Assembly: GCA_963693635.1 (NCBI GenBank)
Contig: CAVOBC010000098.1
Span: 1 to 13,720 of the forward strand
Length of the DNA stretch: 13,720 nucleotides
Reading direction: 5' to 3'
From: CAVOBC01 sp963693635
GTDB lineage: Bacteria > Pseudomonadota > Gammaproteobacteria > Pseudomonadales > Azotimanducaceae
This document shows positions 6,312-13,219 of the stretch, piece after piece. The translations under genes were made by a program, and so were the position numbers. The notes beneath the pieces are model-generated. The model did no database searches and was not told the origin of the DNA. It saw only the letters and a list, made by a program, of their open reading frames with translations. Position 1 is the stretch's first letter; every line of letters begins with the position of its first letter.

Positions 6312-7451
6312 TCAGTCCATCAGCCGAAAACAGTCACGCACCTCGCGAACAAACACGTCGGGCGTCTCGAAGGCTGCGAAATGACCGCCTTCATCCAGGA
6401 CGTTGAAGTGCCTGAGGTCGGTGAAGCGCTGCTGCGCCCATCGACGTGACGCCTTGAAGATTTCCTTCGGAAAGATGCTGCATCCGGCCGGCACCGGCAC
6501 CTGGCCTGGATCTGACCGGCTGCGAGCGTTTTCCCAATAGATGCGAGCCGACGACGCGCCTGTGTTTGTAAGCCAGTACAACATCACATTGTCCAGGAGT
6601 TCGTCGCGCGTGACGACGTTCTCGGGATGGCCGTTGCAGTCCATCCATTGGTAGAACTTCTCGATGATCCACGCCGCTTGCCCGACCGGTGAGTCTGCGA
6701 GGCCATAGCCCAGGGTTTGCGGCCGCGTGCCCTGCTGCTTGCTGTACCCGGAATCATGCGTCTGATAAAACTCGGCAGCAGCGATTGCGCTTTGTTCGAG
6801 TTCTGTCAGATCGTCCATCGTAGCGGGGTCCGGCGCAACGACCGGCATCGTCACGTGGATGCCCTGACAGCGCCCGCGATTCTGAGCGCCGATTGCCGTC
6901 GTAATCACAGATCCCCAGTCGCCGCCCTGCGCGTAGTACTTGTCGTAACCAAGTCGCTCCATCAGAGTATCCCACGCGGTAGCGATGCGCCCTATATTCC
7001 AACCGGTAGCCTCGGGTTGATCAGAGAAGCCGAAGCCAGGAAGCGATGGGCATACCACATGAAAGGCGTCGCTCGCGTTACCGCCGTGGTTTTGAGGCTC
7101 AGCCAGCGGCTCGATCACTTTCATGAACTCGACGATGGAACCGGGCCAGCCATGAGTCATGATCAGGGGTCGAGCGCGTTCGTTGCTTGAGCGGACGTGA
7201 AGGAAGTGAATCCCGAGCCCCTCGATCGTCGTCTTGAAGCCGTCAAAGCGATTTAGTGCAGCCTCGCGGGTACGCCAGTCATACCCGTTCAACCAGTAGT
7301 CGCGGATCTCCCTCACATAGGCGAGGGGGATTCCTTGAGACCAGTCTGGGGTCGGTTCGGCATCAGGAAAGCGCGCCTGGGTGAGCCGGGCTTTGAGGTC
7401 GCTGATGGCATCGTCACTGATGTTGATCACGAAGGGTGTGATGGCGGACAT
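6312..7451 (-). CDS. epoxide hydrolase (EHN domain, alpha/beta hydrolase)
   Basis: A 379-residue epoxide hydrolase that opens epoxides to diols through an ester intermediate. Residues about 4-110 form the EHN N-terminal domain (SDLKARLTQARFPD, ...DWSQGIPLAYVREI). The alpha/beta-hydrolase core then has the oxyanion motif HGWPGS (100-105), CPSLPGFGFSDQP, nucleophile Asp178 in YAQGGDWGSVI, and catalytic His357 in LDEGGHFAAFETP. Cap-domain Tyr residues (for example Tyr236, and Tyr305 in RIYWENAR) are candidates for the epoxide-polarising pair. Length is normal for the microsomal-type bacterial family. No signal peptide or N-terminal anchor is seen. GGAG lies 7 nt upstream of the ATG. It is monocistronic on the minus strand, converging on the UGSC gene and divergent from the LLM gene at 8018; juvenile-hormone-like or terpenoid epoxides are possible substrates (inference). 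Confidence 0.95.
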   Translation of the reverse strand: MSAITPFVINISDDAISDLKARLTQARFPDAEPTPDWSQGIPLAYVREIRDYWLNGYDWRTREAALNRFDGFKTTIEGLGIHFLHVRSSNERARPLIMTHGWPGSIVEFMKVIEPLAEPQNHGGNASDAFHVVCPSLPGFGFSDQPEATGWNIGRIATAWDTLMERLGYDKYYAQGGDWGSVITTAIGAQNRGRCQGIHVTMPVVAPDPATMDDLTELEQSAIAAAEFYQTHDSGYSKQQGTRPQTLGYGLADSPVGQAAWIIEKFYQWMDCNGHPENVVTRDELLDNVMLYWLTNTGASSARIYWENARSRSDPGQVPVPAGCSIFPKEIFKASRRWAQQRFTDLRHFNVLDEGGHFAAFETPDVFVREVRDCFRLMD

Positions 7452-7583
7452 AGAGATCTCCGTTCAGATGCACAGGGTGCCGGTGGGCGGCGTGGTGTGC
7501 GGGCAAGTCGTTTGCTGGTCAGGGCGTCGCGGGTGAGTGGCTCTGTATGCTAGCCGTCTGGTGGCGGCGACGGCACCGATGAT

Positions 7584-7598
7584 ACTTATACGATAAGT
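7584..7598. promoter_or_regulatory. palindromic operator candidate
   Basis: ACTTAT-ACG-ATAAGT: perfect 6-bp arms with a 3-bp centre, an AT-rich island in GC-rich sequence, about 130 bp upstream of the epoxide hydrolase start. Size and symmetry fit a TetR- or MarR-type dimer site. No regulator gene is present in the window to pair with it. Confidence 0.45.
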
Positions 7599-7896
7599 TA
7601 TGCTTCGAAGGCGAGCGTTCAGGTGGAGCCGGTGTGTCGACGGGGACGGCCAAGTATGGGTGGTACTGGGCGAGCCGAGTCTGGGGATGTTAGGTTAAGG
7701 AGAGGGCACGGCGCTACCTGCGATTCGATGAGCCATCGACTATGATGTTGAGCTGGCAAGCCCGCGTCTGCCGGGCACCCGGAATCCGGCTGGATCAAAA
7801 TATCTGGCGAACGTGTTGTTGGGGGTAAGGGCTGGTAGTCCCGCCAGACCCACGCGCGGGGGCCGCGTTTCGGGTCGAATCAGAACTTTTTTTGTA

Positions 7897-7974
7897 ATTG
7901 AAGCCCGTCGCGATTGAAGCTTCTTCACTCTGGAAGCTGGCAATGGCAGCTTTTCGCATTTGAAGCTTTTCGCA
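7897..7974. repeat. GAAGC-type short repeat ladder
   Basis: ATTGAAGC occurs at 7897-7904 and 7913-7920, GGAAGC at 7932-7937, GCAGC at 7946-7950 and TTGAAGC at 7960-7966, spaced 13-17 nt apart. AGCTTTTCGCA is repeated exactly at 7948-7958 and 7964-7974 (16-nt period). AGCTTC (7918-7923) can pair with GAAGCT (7933-7938). It lies 45-120 bp upstream of the LLM start. Confidence 0.55.
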
Positions 7975-8017
7975 ACGCAAGAGGGCGGTACGCACGCCGC
8001 CGGACGAGGAATTGATT

Positions 8018-8929
8018 ATGGCCATCGGTATCGGCATTGGTATATCACGCTTCCCGTTTTCGGGAGCACCGGCCTACTGGCGCTGGGTCGAGCAGTGCGA
8101 GAGCGGTGGTGTTGACTCGATCTGGCAGACTGATCGGCTCGTTTCGCAAGAGCCGATGCTGGAGTGCGTGGCGACGATGGCGGCGCTGGCGGGCGCGACC
8201 GAGCGTATTCGTTTTGGCATGAATGTGGCATCGATCGCGTTGCGGGACCCGTTGCTGACGGCCAAGCAGTTGGCGACTATCGACGTCCTGAGTGAAGGTC
8301 GGGTGCTACCGGCGTTTGGCCTCGGTAGCGCACTGAGCAAGGATTACGTGGCGACTGGCACGCCCACCCGCCGTCGGGGCAAGCGGGCGAATGAAGCCCT
8401 CGAACTCGTTCACCGCCTGTGGACCGAGGAGACGGTGTGTTACCAGGGCGAATTCTTTCAGTATGAAAACGCGGCGATCTCGCCAAAGCCCGTCAATTCG
8501 AGGATTCCTCTGTGGATTGGCGGTTCGAGTGTTGTGGCGATGAAGCGAACTGCTCGTTATGGGACGGGTTGGCTGGGTGGCATCGATACGCCTGAGCAGT
8601 CGAAGGTGATGGTTGACGGCATCAAGGCGGCGCTGCGGGAAACTGGCCGGTCGATCGATGACGACCACTATGGCGCGACGTTCTCGTTTCGCTTTGGTCG
8701 GGCCGATGCCGCAACTGAGAAGCGTCAGAGTGACTTCAAGCAGGCTCGCTCGGGCAAGGACCCGTCACGATATATGGTCGTGGGTGATGCAGAGGCAATC
8801 ATCGCCCGGGTCCATGAGTACATCGAGGCGGGATGTTCGAAGTTTGTCCTGATGCCGATGGCGGGGGACGACGCTGGCATGACCGAGCAGACACGTCTTC
8901 TGATCAACGAGGTGCTGCCTGCTTTTTAA
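8018..8929 (+). CDS. LLM class (luciferase-like) flavin-dependent oxidoreductase
   Basis: A 303-residue bacterial-luciferase-like monooxygenase or oxidoreductase (TIM-barrel, FMN- or F420-dependent). Family marks: N-terminal GIGIGISRFPFSGAP; CESGGVDSIWQTDRL (about 29-43); ATERIRFGMNVASIALRDPLLTAKQ (the conserved strand and helix after the substrate loop); DVLSEGRVLPAFGLGSA; YQGEFFQYEN; IPLWIGGSS; and C-terminal YIEAGCSKFVLMP. I start at ATG 8018, which has GAGGA 7 nt upstream; a TTG at 8012 is in frame but lies too close to that Shine-Dalgarno. The ARYGTGWLGG segment before the C-terminal part is typical of F420-type members, but the cofactor is inference. It is monocistronic and converges on the zinc-ribbon gene. 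Confidence 0.92.
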   Translation: MAIGIGIGISRFPFSGAPAYWRWVEQCESGGVDSIWQTDRLVSQEPMLECVATMAALAGATERIRFGMNVASIALRDPLLTAKQLATIDVLSEGRVLPAFGLGSALSKDYVATGTPTRRRGKRANEALELVHRLWTEETVCYQGEFFQYENAAISPKPVNSRIPLWIGGSSVVAMKRTARYGTGWLGGIDTPEQSKVMVDGIKAALRETGRSIDDDHYGATFSFRFGRADAATEKRQSDFKQARSGKDPSRYMVVGDAEAIIARVHEYIEAGCSKFVLMPMAGDDAGMTEQTRLLINEVLPAF

Positions 8930-8980
8930 CGACGCTGGTCAGCCAACGCTTCGTCGGGCTAATCATTCAGGCTAGTCAGT

Positions 8981-9353
8981 TCAGGCCGATTGGGCAGGCG
9001 GGACCTCCCGGTACGCGTCGAGAATTTCATCCTCCATGTAGTCCCGAAACTCGCCGGCGTCGAAGTACGTGCCGTGACGCGTCGCGCATTGTTCAAACGT
9101 GATCTCAAAGGGCTCATGGATCACCACGTGAGCCATCGTCTGCAAGCACTTGGGGCATTGGACATCGGTAATCAGGCCGTGTTTGGCGCCCACAAATTCG
9201 TCGCCAATATCGACGTCTTCTGCGCCCTCAAGGGTCTTTAGGTCTTCCTTTTCGAGGTGGTCGAAAAAGAGCCCGTCACTTTTCGCAACGATCGATCTCA
9301 ATGCCCTTGTGATCGATCGCTTCCATCGCTGCACTGCATTTCGGGCAGCGCAT
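8981..9353 (-). pseudogene. zf-TFIIB-type double zinc-ribbon protein, frameshifted
   Basis: Small protein with two zinc-ribbon modules. From ATG 9353 the frame reads MRCPKCSAAMEAIDHKGIEI, then DRCEK, and hits TGA at 9276-9278, exactly where the second Cys of a CxxC is expected. The rest of the first module (DGLFFDHLEKED) and the whole second module (QCPKCLQTMAH..., EQCATRHGTYFDAGEF) continue in another frame to the stop at 8981. Restoring two bases after TG (a TGC codon then GAC) would give CEKCDGLFFDH, the normal family pattern, so a 2-nt deletion or a sequencing error is likely. A GTG at 9334 would open the second frame alone, but its N-terminus is not family-like. It begins 1 nt after the stop of the upstream LLM gene, so it was co-transcribed with it. 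Function: presumed zinc binding; partner unknown. Confidence 0.8.
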
Positions 9354-9354
9354 G

Positions 9355-10263
9355 TCAGGCCTCTGCTGACAGAAACTGCGATGTGCGTTCCCTCACCTCT
9401 TCTGTTTCTCCTGAAATGGCAGCGCAGAAGTGGGTCACACCGATGTTCTTCAATCGACTGAGTTCTTGCCGGAGTTGCGCTTCGTCGCCAACGAGCGCGA
9501 GATCGGCAGGCCCGGCAACGCCTTCGCGGTCGAGCATCGCCCGATATGATGGCAATGTGCCGTACATGGCGAGGGTTTCGCCGACGTGTTTACGCCCGGC
9601 ATCGACGTCATTCGTCAGCGTCACGGGGAAACCCGCGACCGTGGCGGGGGACGGCTTGCCAGCGGCGCTGGCACCTGCGCCGAGCTTCGGAATGATGTGG
9701 TTTTCGAGTGTTTCCGGACCTGTCATCCAGGTGACGGTGCCATCGGCGACCTCACCGGTCAGCTTCAACATGACCGGACCTAGCGCCGCGACTAACAGCG
9801 GCACGTGACCCGCGTCAGGCACGTTGAGACCCAGGTTGACGCGATATTCCTCGCCGTTGAAGGCGACTTGCTCGCCCCGGAGGAGCGGCGCGAGCACCTG
9901 AAGATACTCCCGCATGTGGCGAGCGGGCTTGTCGTATGAAAAGCCGAGCATGTCTTCGATGACGACCTTGTGCGAGAGGCCAATGCCGAGGTTGAAGCGT
10001 CCCGGGGCCGCCGCGGCGGTGGTCAAAGCCTGTTGTGCGATAGCGCTCGGGTGGCGGGGATAGCTTGGCGTAACCGCGGTGCCGAGTCCGATATGCGACG
10101 TCTCCCGTCCGATCAGCGCCAACGTGGTGATGGCGTCCAGCCCAAAGATGTTCGCAAGCCAGACATCGACGAAGCCTGCGGCTTCCGCATCCTGGGCGGT
10201 CTTGATGACGCCGTTCAAGCTGTTGTCGCCGGCCGTCGCGCCGATCATTAATCCTATACGCAT
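9355..10263 (-). CDS. LLM class oxidoreductase (F420-type), second of a tandem pair
   Basis: A 302-residue luciferase-like oxidoreductase. I start at the ATG at 10263 (MRIGLMIGATAGDN), one base after the stop of the upstream LLM gene, with GGAG just ahead; a longer open frame upstream overlaps that gene and lacks family features. Marks: DAEAAGFVDVWLANIFGLDA (the early helix and strand), IGLGTAVTPSYPRHPSAIAQQALT, GRFNLGIGLSHK, the HMREYLQVLAPLLRGEQVAF segment, and VPLLVAALGPVMLKLTGEVADGTVTWMTG, the last typical of F420-dependent members. The C-terminal LKNIGVTHFCAA strand closes the barrel. Probably an oxidation or reduction step on an organic substrate; which one is not readable. Middle gene of an apparent LLM-LLM-zinc ribbon operon. 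Confidence 0.92.
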   Translation of the reverse strand: MRIGLMIGATAGDNSLNGVIKTAQDAEAAGFVDVWLANIFGLDAITTLALIGRETSHIGLGTAVTPSYPRHPSAIAQQALTTAAAAPGRFNLGIGLSHKVVIEDMLGFSYDKPARHMREYLQVLAPLLRGEQVAFNGEEYRVNLGLNVPDAGHVPLLVAALGPVMLKLTGEVADGTVTWMTGPETLENHIIPKLGAGASAAGKPSPATVAGFPVTLTNDVDAGRKHVGETLAMYGTLPSYRAMLDREGVAGPADLALVGDEAQLRQELSRLKNIGVTHFCAAISGETEEVRERTSQFLSAEA

Positions 10264-10264
10264 A

Positions 10265-11326
10265 TCAGTCGTCTCCATTTCGGATGATGTCCATGACCCG
10301 GCCGAGCGTTTCCAGCCGTTCCTCCAGTGTTTGCCCAAGGGGTGACACGCGAAGTGTGCCAACGCCTGCAGCCCGATAGGCCGCTACCCTCGCCTTGACC
10401 ATCGACTCGGTGCCGAGCAGATTTGATTTCAAGATGAGATCGTCTGGGACGCGGTCGCTGGCTTCCTGGCGTTTGCCAGCGAGCCAGAGTTGTTGGACAG
10501 CTGTTGCGTCCTCTGCGTAACCCTGGCGCTTGAACGCGTCGTTGTAGAAGTTGTGATCGGCTGAACCCATGGCCCCAAGTTGAAAGGCGACGCCGCCGCG
10601 CTGCGCCGCGAGCAGGCTGTCCACATCGTCGCTGAAGCACACGCTGCCGCCTGCTTGCAGGTCGATGTCGTGAAGCGTTTTGCCTGCCAATTGCGCGCCT
10701 TCGATGATGGCATCGATCATGGGCTGTCCATTGTCTGGGGTGTAGGACGTTCCCACCCAGCCGTCAGCGATCTCGCCAGTGAGGCGCAGCGCACGCGGCG
10801 ACAGCGTGGCGAGATAAATGGGAATCTTGTCGTTGCCGGGTTGCGACAGTCGGAGCGCCTTGCCCTCGCCGCCGGGTAACGGGAGTTGATGATACTTGCC
10901 CTCGAATTTGATTTTCTCACCGGCAAAGGCCATGCGGATAATCGCGACGGTCTCCCGCATGCGGGTAAGCGGTGCCTTGAACGGCACGCCCTGGAGGCCT
11001 TCGACCACCTGCGGCCCCGAGGCACCAAGGCCCAGGATGAACCGGTCATCCGAAATCGCAGCCATGGTGAGTGCGGTCATGGCCGTCATCGATGGTGTTC
11101 GTGCGCTGATCTGCATGATGCCCGTACCGAGCATGATCCGGTGGGTGCGCGCCGCGAGAAATGCGAGTGGCGATACGGCATCCTGACCCCACGCTTCGGC
11201 TGACCAACAGACGTCGACACCCAGCTTTTCAGCCTCAGTAACGAACTCGACATTGTCCTGCCAGTCGCGTTTGCGACCCGAGGCGGCACCGCCGATGCCG
11301 ATGGCGACTTTTAGTGAGTTGGGCAT
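10265..11326 (-). CDS. LLM class oxidoreductase (F420-type), first of a tandem pair
   Basis: A 353-residue luciferase-like oxidoreductase. Marks: VAIGIGGAASGRKRDWQDNV, EAEKLGVDVCWSAEAWGQDA (about residues 31-50), HRIMLGTGIMQISARTPSMTAMTALT, DDRFILGLGASGPQVVEGLQG, PLTRMRETVAIIRMAFAG, IPIYLATLSPRALRLTGEIADGWVG and C-terminal YRAAGVGTLRVSPLG. The RTPSMTAMTA and GASGPQVVEG patterns are characteristic of F420-dependent LLM proteins common in actinobacteria and some proteobacteria; the cofactor is inference. It is about 50 residues longer than the downstream paralogue, mainly through insertions in the second half. It is first in its operon, with an extended -10-like box about 30 bp upstream. The Shine-Dalgarno is weak. 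The two paralogues are too different to be a recent duplication. Confidence 0.92.
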   Translation of the reverse strand: MPNSLKVAIGIGGAASGRKRDWQDNVEFVTEAEKLGVDVCWSAEAWGQDAVSPLAFLAARTHRIMLGTGIMQISARTPSMTAMTALTMAAISDDRFILGLGASGPQVVEGLQGVPFKAPLTRMRETVAIIRMAFAGEKIKFEGKYHQLPLPGGEGKALRLSQPGNDKIPIYLATLSPRALRLTGEIADGWVGTSYTPDNGQPMIDAIIEGAQLAGKTLHDIDLQAGGSVCFSDDVDSLLAAQRGGVAFQLGAMGSADHNFYNDAFKRQGYAEDATAVQQLWLAGKRQEASDRVPDDLILKSNLLGTESMVKARVAAYRAAGVGTLRVSPLGQTLEERLETLGRVMDIIRNGDD

Positions 11327-11354
11327 GAATCAGTTTCGCTGGAGTGAAGGCGCG

Positions 11355-11362
11355 ATTCTAAC
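11355..11362 (-). promoter_or_regulatory. extended -10 promoter candidate for the LLM operon
   Basis: On the minus strand, TGTTAGAAT provides TG plus a TAGAAT hexamer (plus-strand 11355-11360). The expected transcript start is about 20 nt before the ATG at 11326. No good -35 hexamer is at 17 bp, which an extended -10 can tolerate. Confidence 0.4.
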
Positions 11363-11433
11363 AGCATGCGACGGGTATGGTCCCGGCACCGGGAGGGCCG
11401 CCGGGTCTGTTACTCGCGGGTGCGGCTAACTGA

Positions 11434-11757
11434 TCAGAGCTTCGGCGTGTAGGTGATTTCGATCCCTGTGTAGCGCGGCTGGTTGTACTCGGCATTGGTG
11501 AACAGCGTCGCGACGCCGGTCGTCTGGTCCACCGTGGTGTACTGCGCAGAATTGTGAGTTTCCACGTGTTGCAGGTACCGTTTGTCGGTGACGTTCTTGC
11601 TAAACAAGCGGAATCGCCAGTCGCGCCAGTCGTAATCGATTGACAGATCCCAGGTCGCGAAGTTGGTGACCTTGGCGATCGGTACAAGTGGGTTCGTCTG
11701 GTAGTCAGACGAATATCGGTACGCGGCGAAGGCGATCACACTTCCCTCGCCGAATGC
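11434..11757 (-). pseudogene. TonB-dependent receptor, C-terminal remnant
   Basis: An open frame of about 107 residues matching only the last strands of an outer-membrane TonB-dependent receptor barrel: GEGSVIAFAAYRYSSDYQTN, NFATWDLSIDYDWRDWRFRLFSKNVTDKRYLQHVE (the penultimate conserved segment containing K-N-V/L-T-D-K-R-Y) and the terminal strand NQPRYTGIEITYTPKL. Intact receptors are about 700-900 residues with a plug domain and signal peptide, all absent here. Similarity stops at an in-frame TGA (11758-11760), and none of the three minus-strand frames beyond it looks like receptor sequence. This is therefore a decayed or truncated copy and probably not functional. It shows the host is Gram-negative. 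No transposase is next to it. Confidence 0.75.
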
Positions 11758-12200
11758 TCAGGAGTACTCGCTGGAAACGAGCGTAGTGTCCGGTCACCTG
11801 CACAGGACCCGTTGAGGCTGCCCAGGACCAATAGTAGTCGCAGAAGTTTCGGCCACGGGGTCGTGGGCTGTGAGACTGGAACAGACATTACAAAACGAGT
11901 GGCGCGCCGAGCGCTGCGTACTTGCGGTGAGGTTGCGAGCGACTAAGTCGTCTTTCAATCATTGTCAGAGTGTAGTCGGCGGATCGGGACGCGCATGGAC
12001 TATTCGGCGGGCCGGGCGCGGGGTGACAGCGACGGTGTCCCGACTATCCCAACTGAGTCCGTCTAAGCCCGCCTACGCCCGGGGGGCAGGTCCGTGAGGC
12101 ACAGAGGCGTAGACCCTGGATCGTTGGAGGAACCGGAAGACCGGAGAAAGCGGGGCGGACGAGATCGGACAGGGAGAGAGCGGGAGCGGTCGAGAGCGGG
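11758..12200. other. gene-free stretch with purine-rich tract
   Basis: About 440 bp with no frame that looks like protein. The part next to the receptor stub may be its decayed upstream sequence or the scar of an insertion or deletion. From about 12124 to 12190 the plus strand is strongly purine- and GC-rich (GGAG, CGGAGA, GAGAGCGGG-type units), so the 3' untranslated part of the Rieske transcript would be pyrimidine-rich. No terminator hairpin with a T-run was seen. Confidence 0.5.
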
Positions 12201-12518
12201 TCAGTCGACCGAGATGGCGACCGTACTGTCTTCGACCCGCACGGCGTAGGTCTTGATGTCCTCCCAGGCGGGCGGCGCTTCAGCGCGGCCGGTTGCGAGA
12301 TCAAAAGTGGCACCATGATAGGGGCAGCTGATGCAGCCGTCGTCCATCGGACCACCTTCAAGCGGAAACGCAGCATGGGAACAATAGTAGGAAACAGCGA
12401 AGTATTTGCCATCGTGCCGGCAAAGCAGAATCTCTTCGCCGTCAAGCTCCACGAACAACTGCCCGCCCTCGGCGATCTCGCTTGTGGCAGCGACCACGTG
12501 GTATTGGGGGTCCGTCAT
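12201..12518 (-). CDS. Rieske-type [2Fe-2S] ferredoxin
   Basis: A 105-residue stand-alone Rieske ferredoxin. The cluster ligands are all present: Cys46-x-His48 in YYCSHAAFPLEGG and Cys65-x2-His68 in CISCPYHGATFDLATG. The spacing and the following PPAWEDIKTYAVRVED strand match soluble ferredoxins that feed electrons to ring-hydroxylating oxygenases or cytochrome P450s, or the small subunit of such systems. There is no signal peptide or membrane anchor, so it is not the respiratory bc1 protein. The ATG lies 11 nt after the stop of the CMD-like gene, with an AGGG Shine-Dalgarno overlapping that stop, so it is co-transcribed. The oxygenase and reductase partners are not in the window. Confidence 0.94.
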   Translation of the reverse strand: MTDPQYHVVAATSEIAEGGQLFVELDGEEILLCRHDGKYFAVSYYCSHAAFPLEGGPMDDGCISCPYHGATFDLATGRAEAPPAWEDIKTYAVRVEDSTVAISVD

Positions 12519-12529
12519 CTGGCAGGGCC

Positions 12530-13090
12530 CTACTTGAACGGTGGCTCTGCGCCGTCAGGCAGGGGGACGGTGAACGCGTTTAGCGTCATCGACACCATCG
12601 TATAGTAGCCGGCGAGGTTGACGAGCTCAGAGACCCCCGGTTCGCCAAAGTGGCTCACCGCACTGGCGTATGTCTCGTCGCTGATCTGATGGTCGTTGTG
12701 CAACTCGACGGCAAGGCGCCATGCGGCCTCTTCATCCTTGCGCGTAAAGGCTGGCTGCCGGCCGTCCTGGATCGCGTCGATCACATCTTGCGAAACACCG
12801 GCATCCAGCGCCATGGGTGCATGGGCCCACCACTCAAACTGGGCGCGCCAGAACTGACCCGTGACCAGGATGACAATCTCGACATTGCGCCGGTCGCAGG
12901 ACGTGCGGAACCTGAACATGTTGCCGAGCCCGGCGATCCGACTGCCCATCTCCGGGCTACGTACCCACGCGTCGAACGGACCGCCGATATGGCCGTCAGG
13001 CGTGCCGCTGCGACCGGCCGCGAGCTTGTCGAACAGGTCTTGTTGTTCCACGGCCAATTCGCTGCGTGGCTTCTCGGTGAGTCTCGTCAT
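12530..13090 (-). CDS. carboxymuconolactone decarboxylase (CMD)/AhpD-like family protein
   Basis: A 186-residue all-helical CMD/AhpD-fold protein. The core segment SCDRRNVEIVILVTGQFWRAQFEWWAHAPMALDAGVS (about residues 64-100) has the family's conserved Glu71 and His90 and the WAHAPMALDAG pattern. The CxxC that makes AhpD a peroxidase is absent: the two Cys positions before His90 are Ala83 and Glu86. It is therefore not an AhpD-type disulfide reductase, and more like the CMD proteins found beside catabolic genes, whose reaction is generally unknown. ATG 13090 has GGGAG 8 nt upstream. It lies between the acyl-CoA ligase (130 bp upstream) and the Rieske ferredoxin (11 bp downstream). The 5' leader contains a 15-bp tandem repeat. 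Confidence 0.9.
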   Translation of the reverse strand: MTRLTEKPRSELAVEQQDLFDKLAAGRSGTPDGHIGGPFDAWVRSPEMGSRIAGLGNMFRFRTSCDRRNVEIVILVTGQFWRAQFEWWAHAPMALDAGVSQDVIDAIQDGRQPAFTRKDEEAAWRLAVELHNDHQISDETYASAVSHFGEPGVSELVNLAGYYTMVSMTLNAFTVPLPDGAEPPFK

Positions 13091-13106
13091 GCCGTCGCTC
13101 CCTATA

Positions 13107-13181
13107 GAAGGTCAGATGTTTGAAGGTCAGATGTTTGAAGGTCAGGGGTTAGAAAGACAGGGGTTAGAAAGTCAGGTGGGT
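13107..13181. repeat. 15-bp tandem repeat, five units
   Basis: Units at 13107 and 13122 are identical (GAAGGTCAGATGTTT). Those at 13137 (GAAGGTCAGGGGTTA), 13152 (GAAAGACAGGGGTTA) and 13167 (GAAAGTCAGGTGGG, last unit short) diverge progressively. The array lies 17-91 bp upstream of the CMD-like start, in the ligase-CMD gap. Since 15 is a multiple of 3 it keeps a minus-strand frame open (TSDLQ repeats), but that frame is not a credible gene. Confidence 0.85.
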
Positions 13182-13219
13182 ACAACGGCCAGATCCAGGA
13201 CCTTTTTCCCATCCGCGCT

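Larger units (their letters stand above)
7452..8017. other. 566-bp intergenic region between divergent genes
   Basis: This holds the control regions of the epoxide hydrolase (minus) and the LLM oxidoreductase (plus). The visible contents are a palindrome at 7584-7598, a GAAGC-type repeat ladder at 7897-7974, a T-run at about 7887-7893 and a small inverted repeat GCCCG/CGGGC (7760-7764/7772-7776). Open frames here give low-complexity, Arg/Pro-rich translations without recognisable domains, and I do not call them genes. Confidence 0.5.

Noticed and set aside
7740..8037. Small minus-strand frames in the 566-bp gap
   Set aside because: Overlapping alternative frames with low-complexity basic translations and no ribosome site; may be decayed sequence, but not supportable as genes.
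9270..9285. Sec codon or RF2-like programmed +1 frameshift in the zinc-ribbon gene (AAG TGA C)
   Set aside because: Sec reading would leave the wrong frame downstream; the P-site AAG cannot re-pair well in +1, and a +1 shift would lose the Cys. A 2-nt loss explains it more simply.
11381..11394. TCCCGG-CA-CCGGGA palindrome as a terminator for the receptor stub
   Set aside because: The loop is too short as an RNA hairpin at full pairing, and no T-run follows on the minus strand.
11758..11760. TGA before the TonB-receptor stub as Sec or recoded Trp
   Set aside because: Sequence upstream of it does not resemble a receptor barrel and soon meets another stop in the same frame.
11870..12097. 75-residue plus-strand frame in the gene-free stretch
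   Set aside because: Arg-rich, no domain, no clear Shine-Dalgarno.
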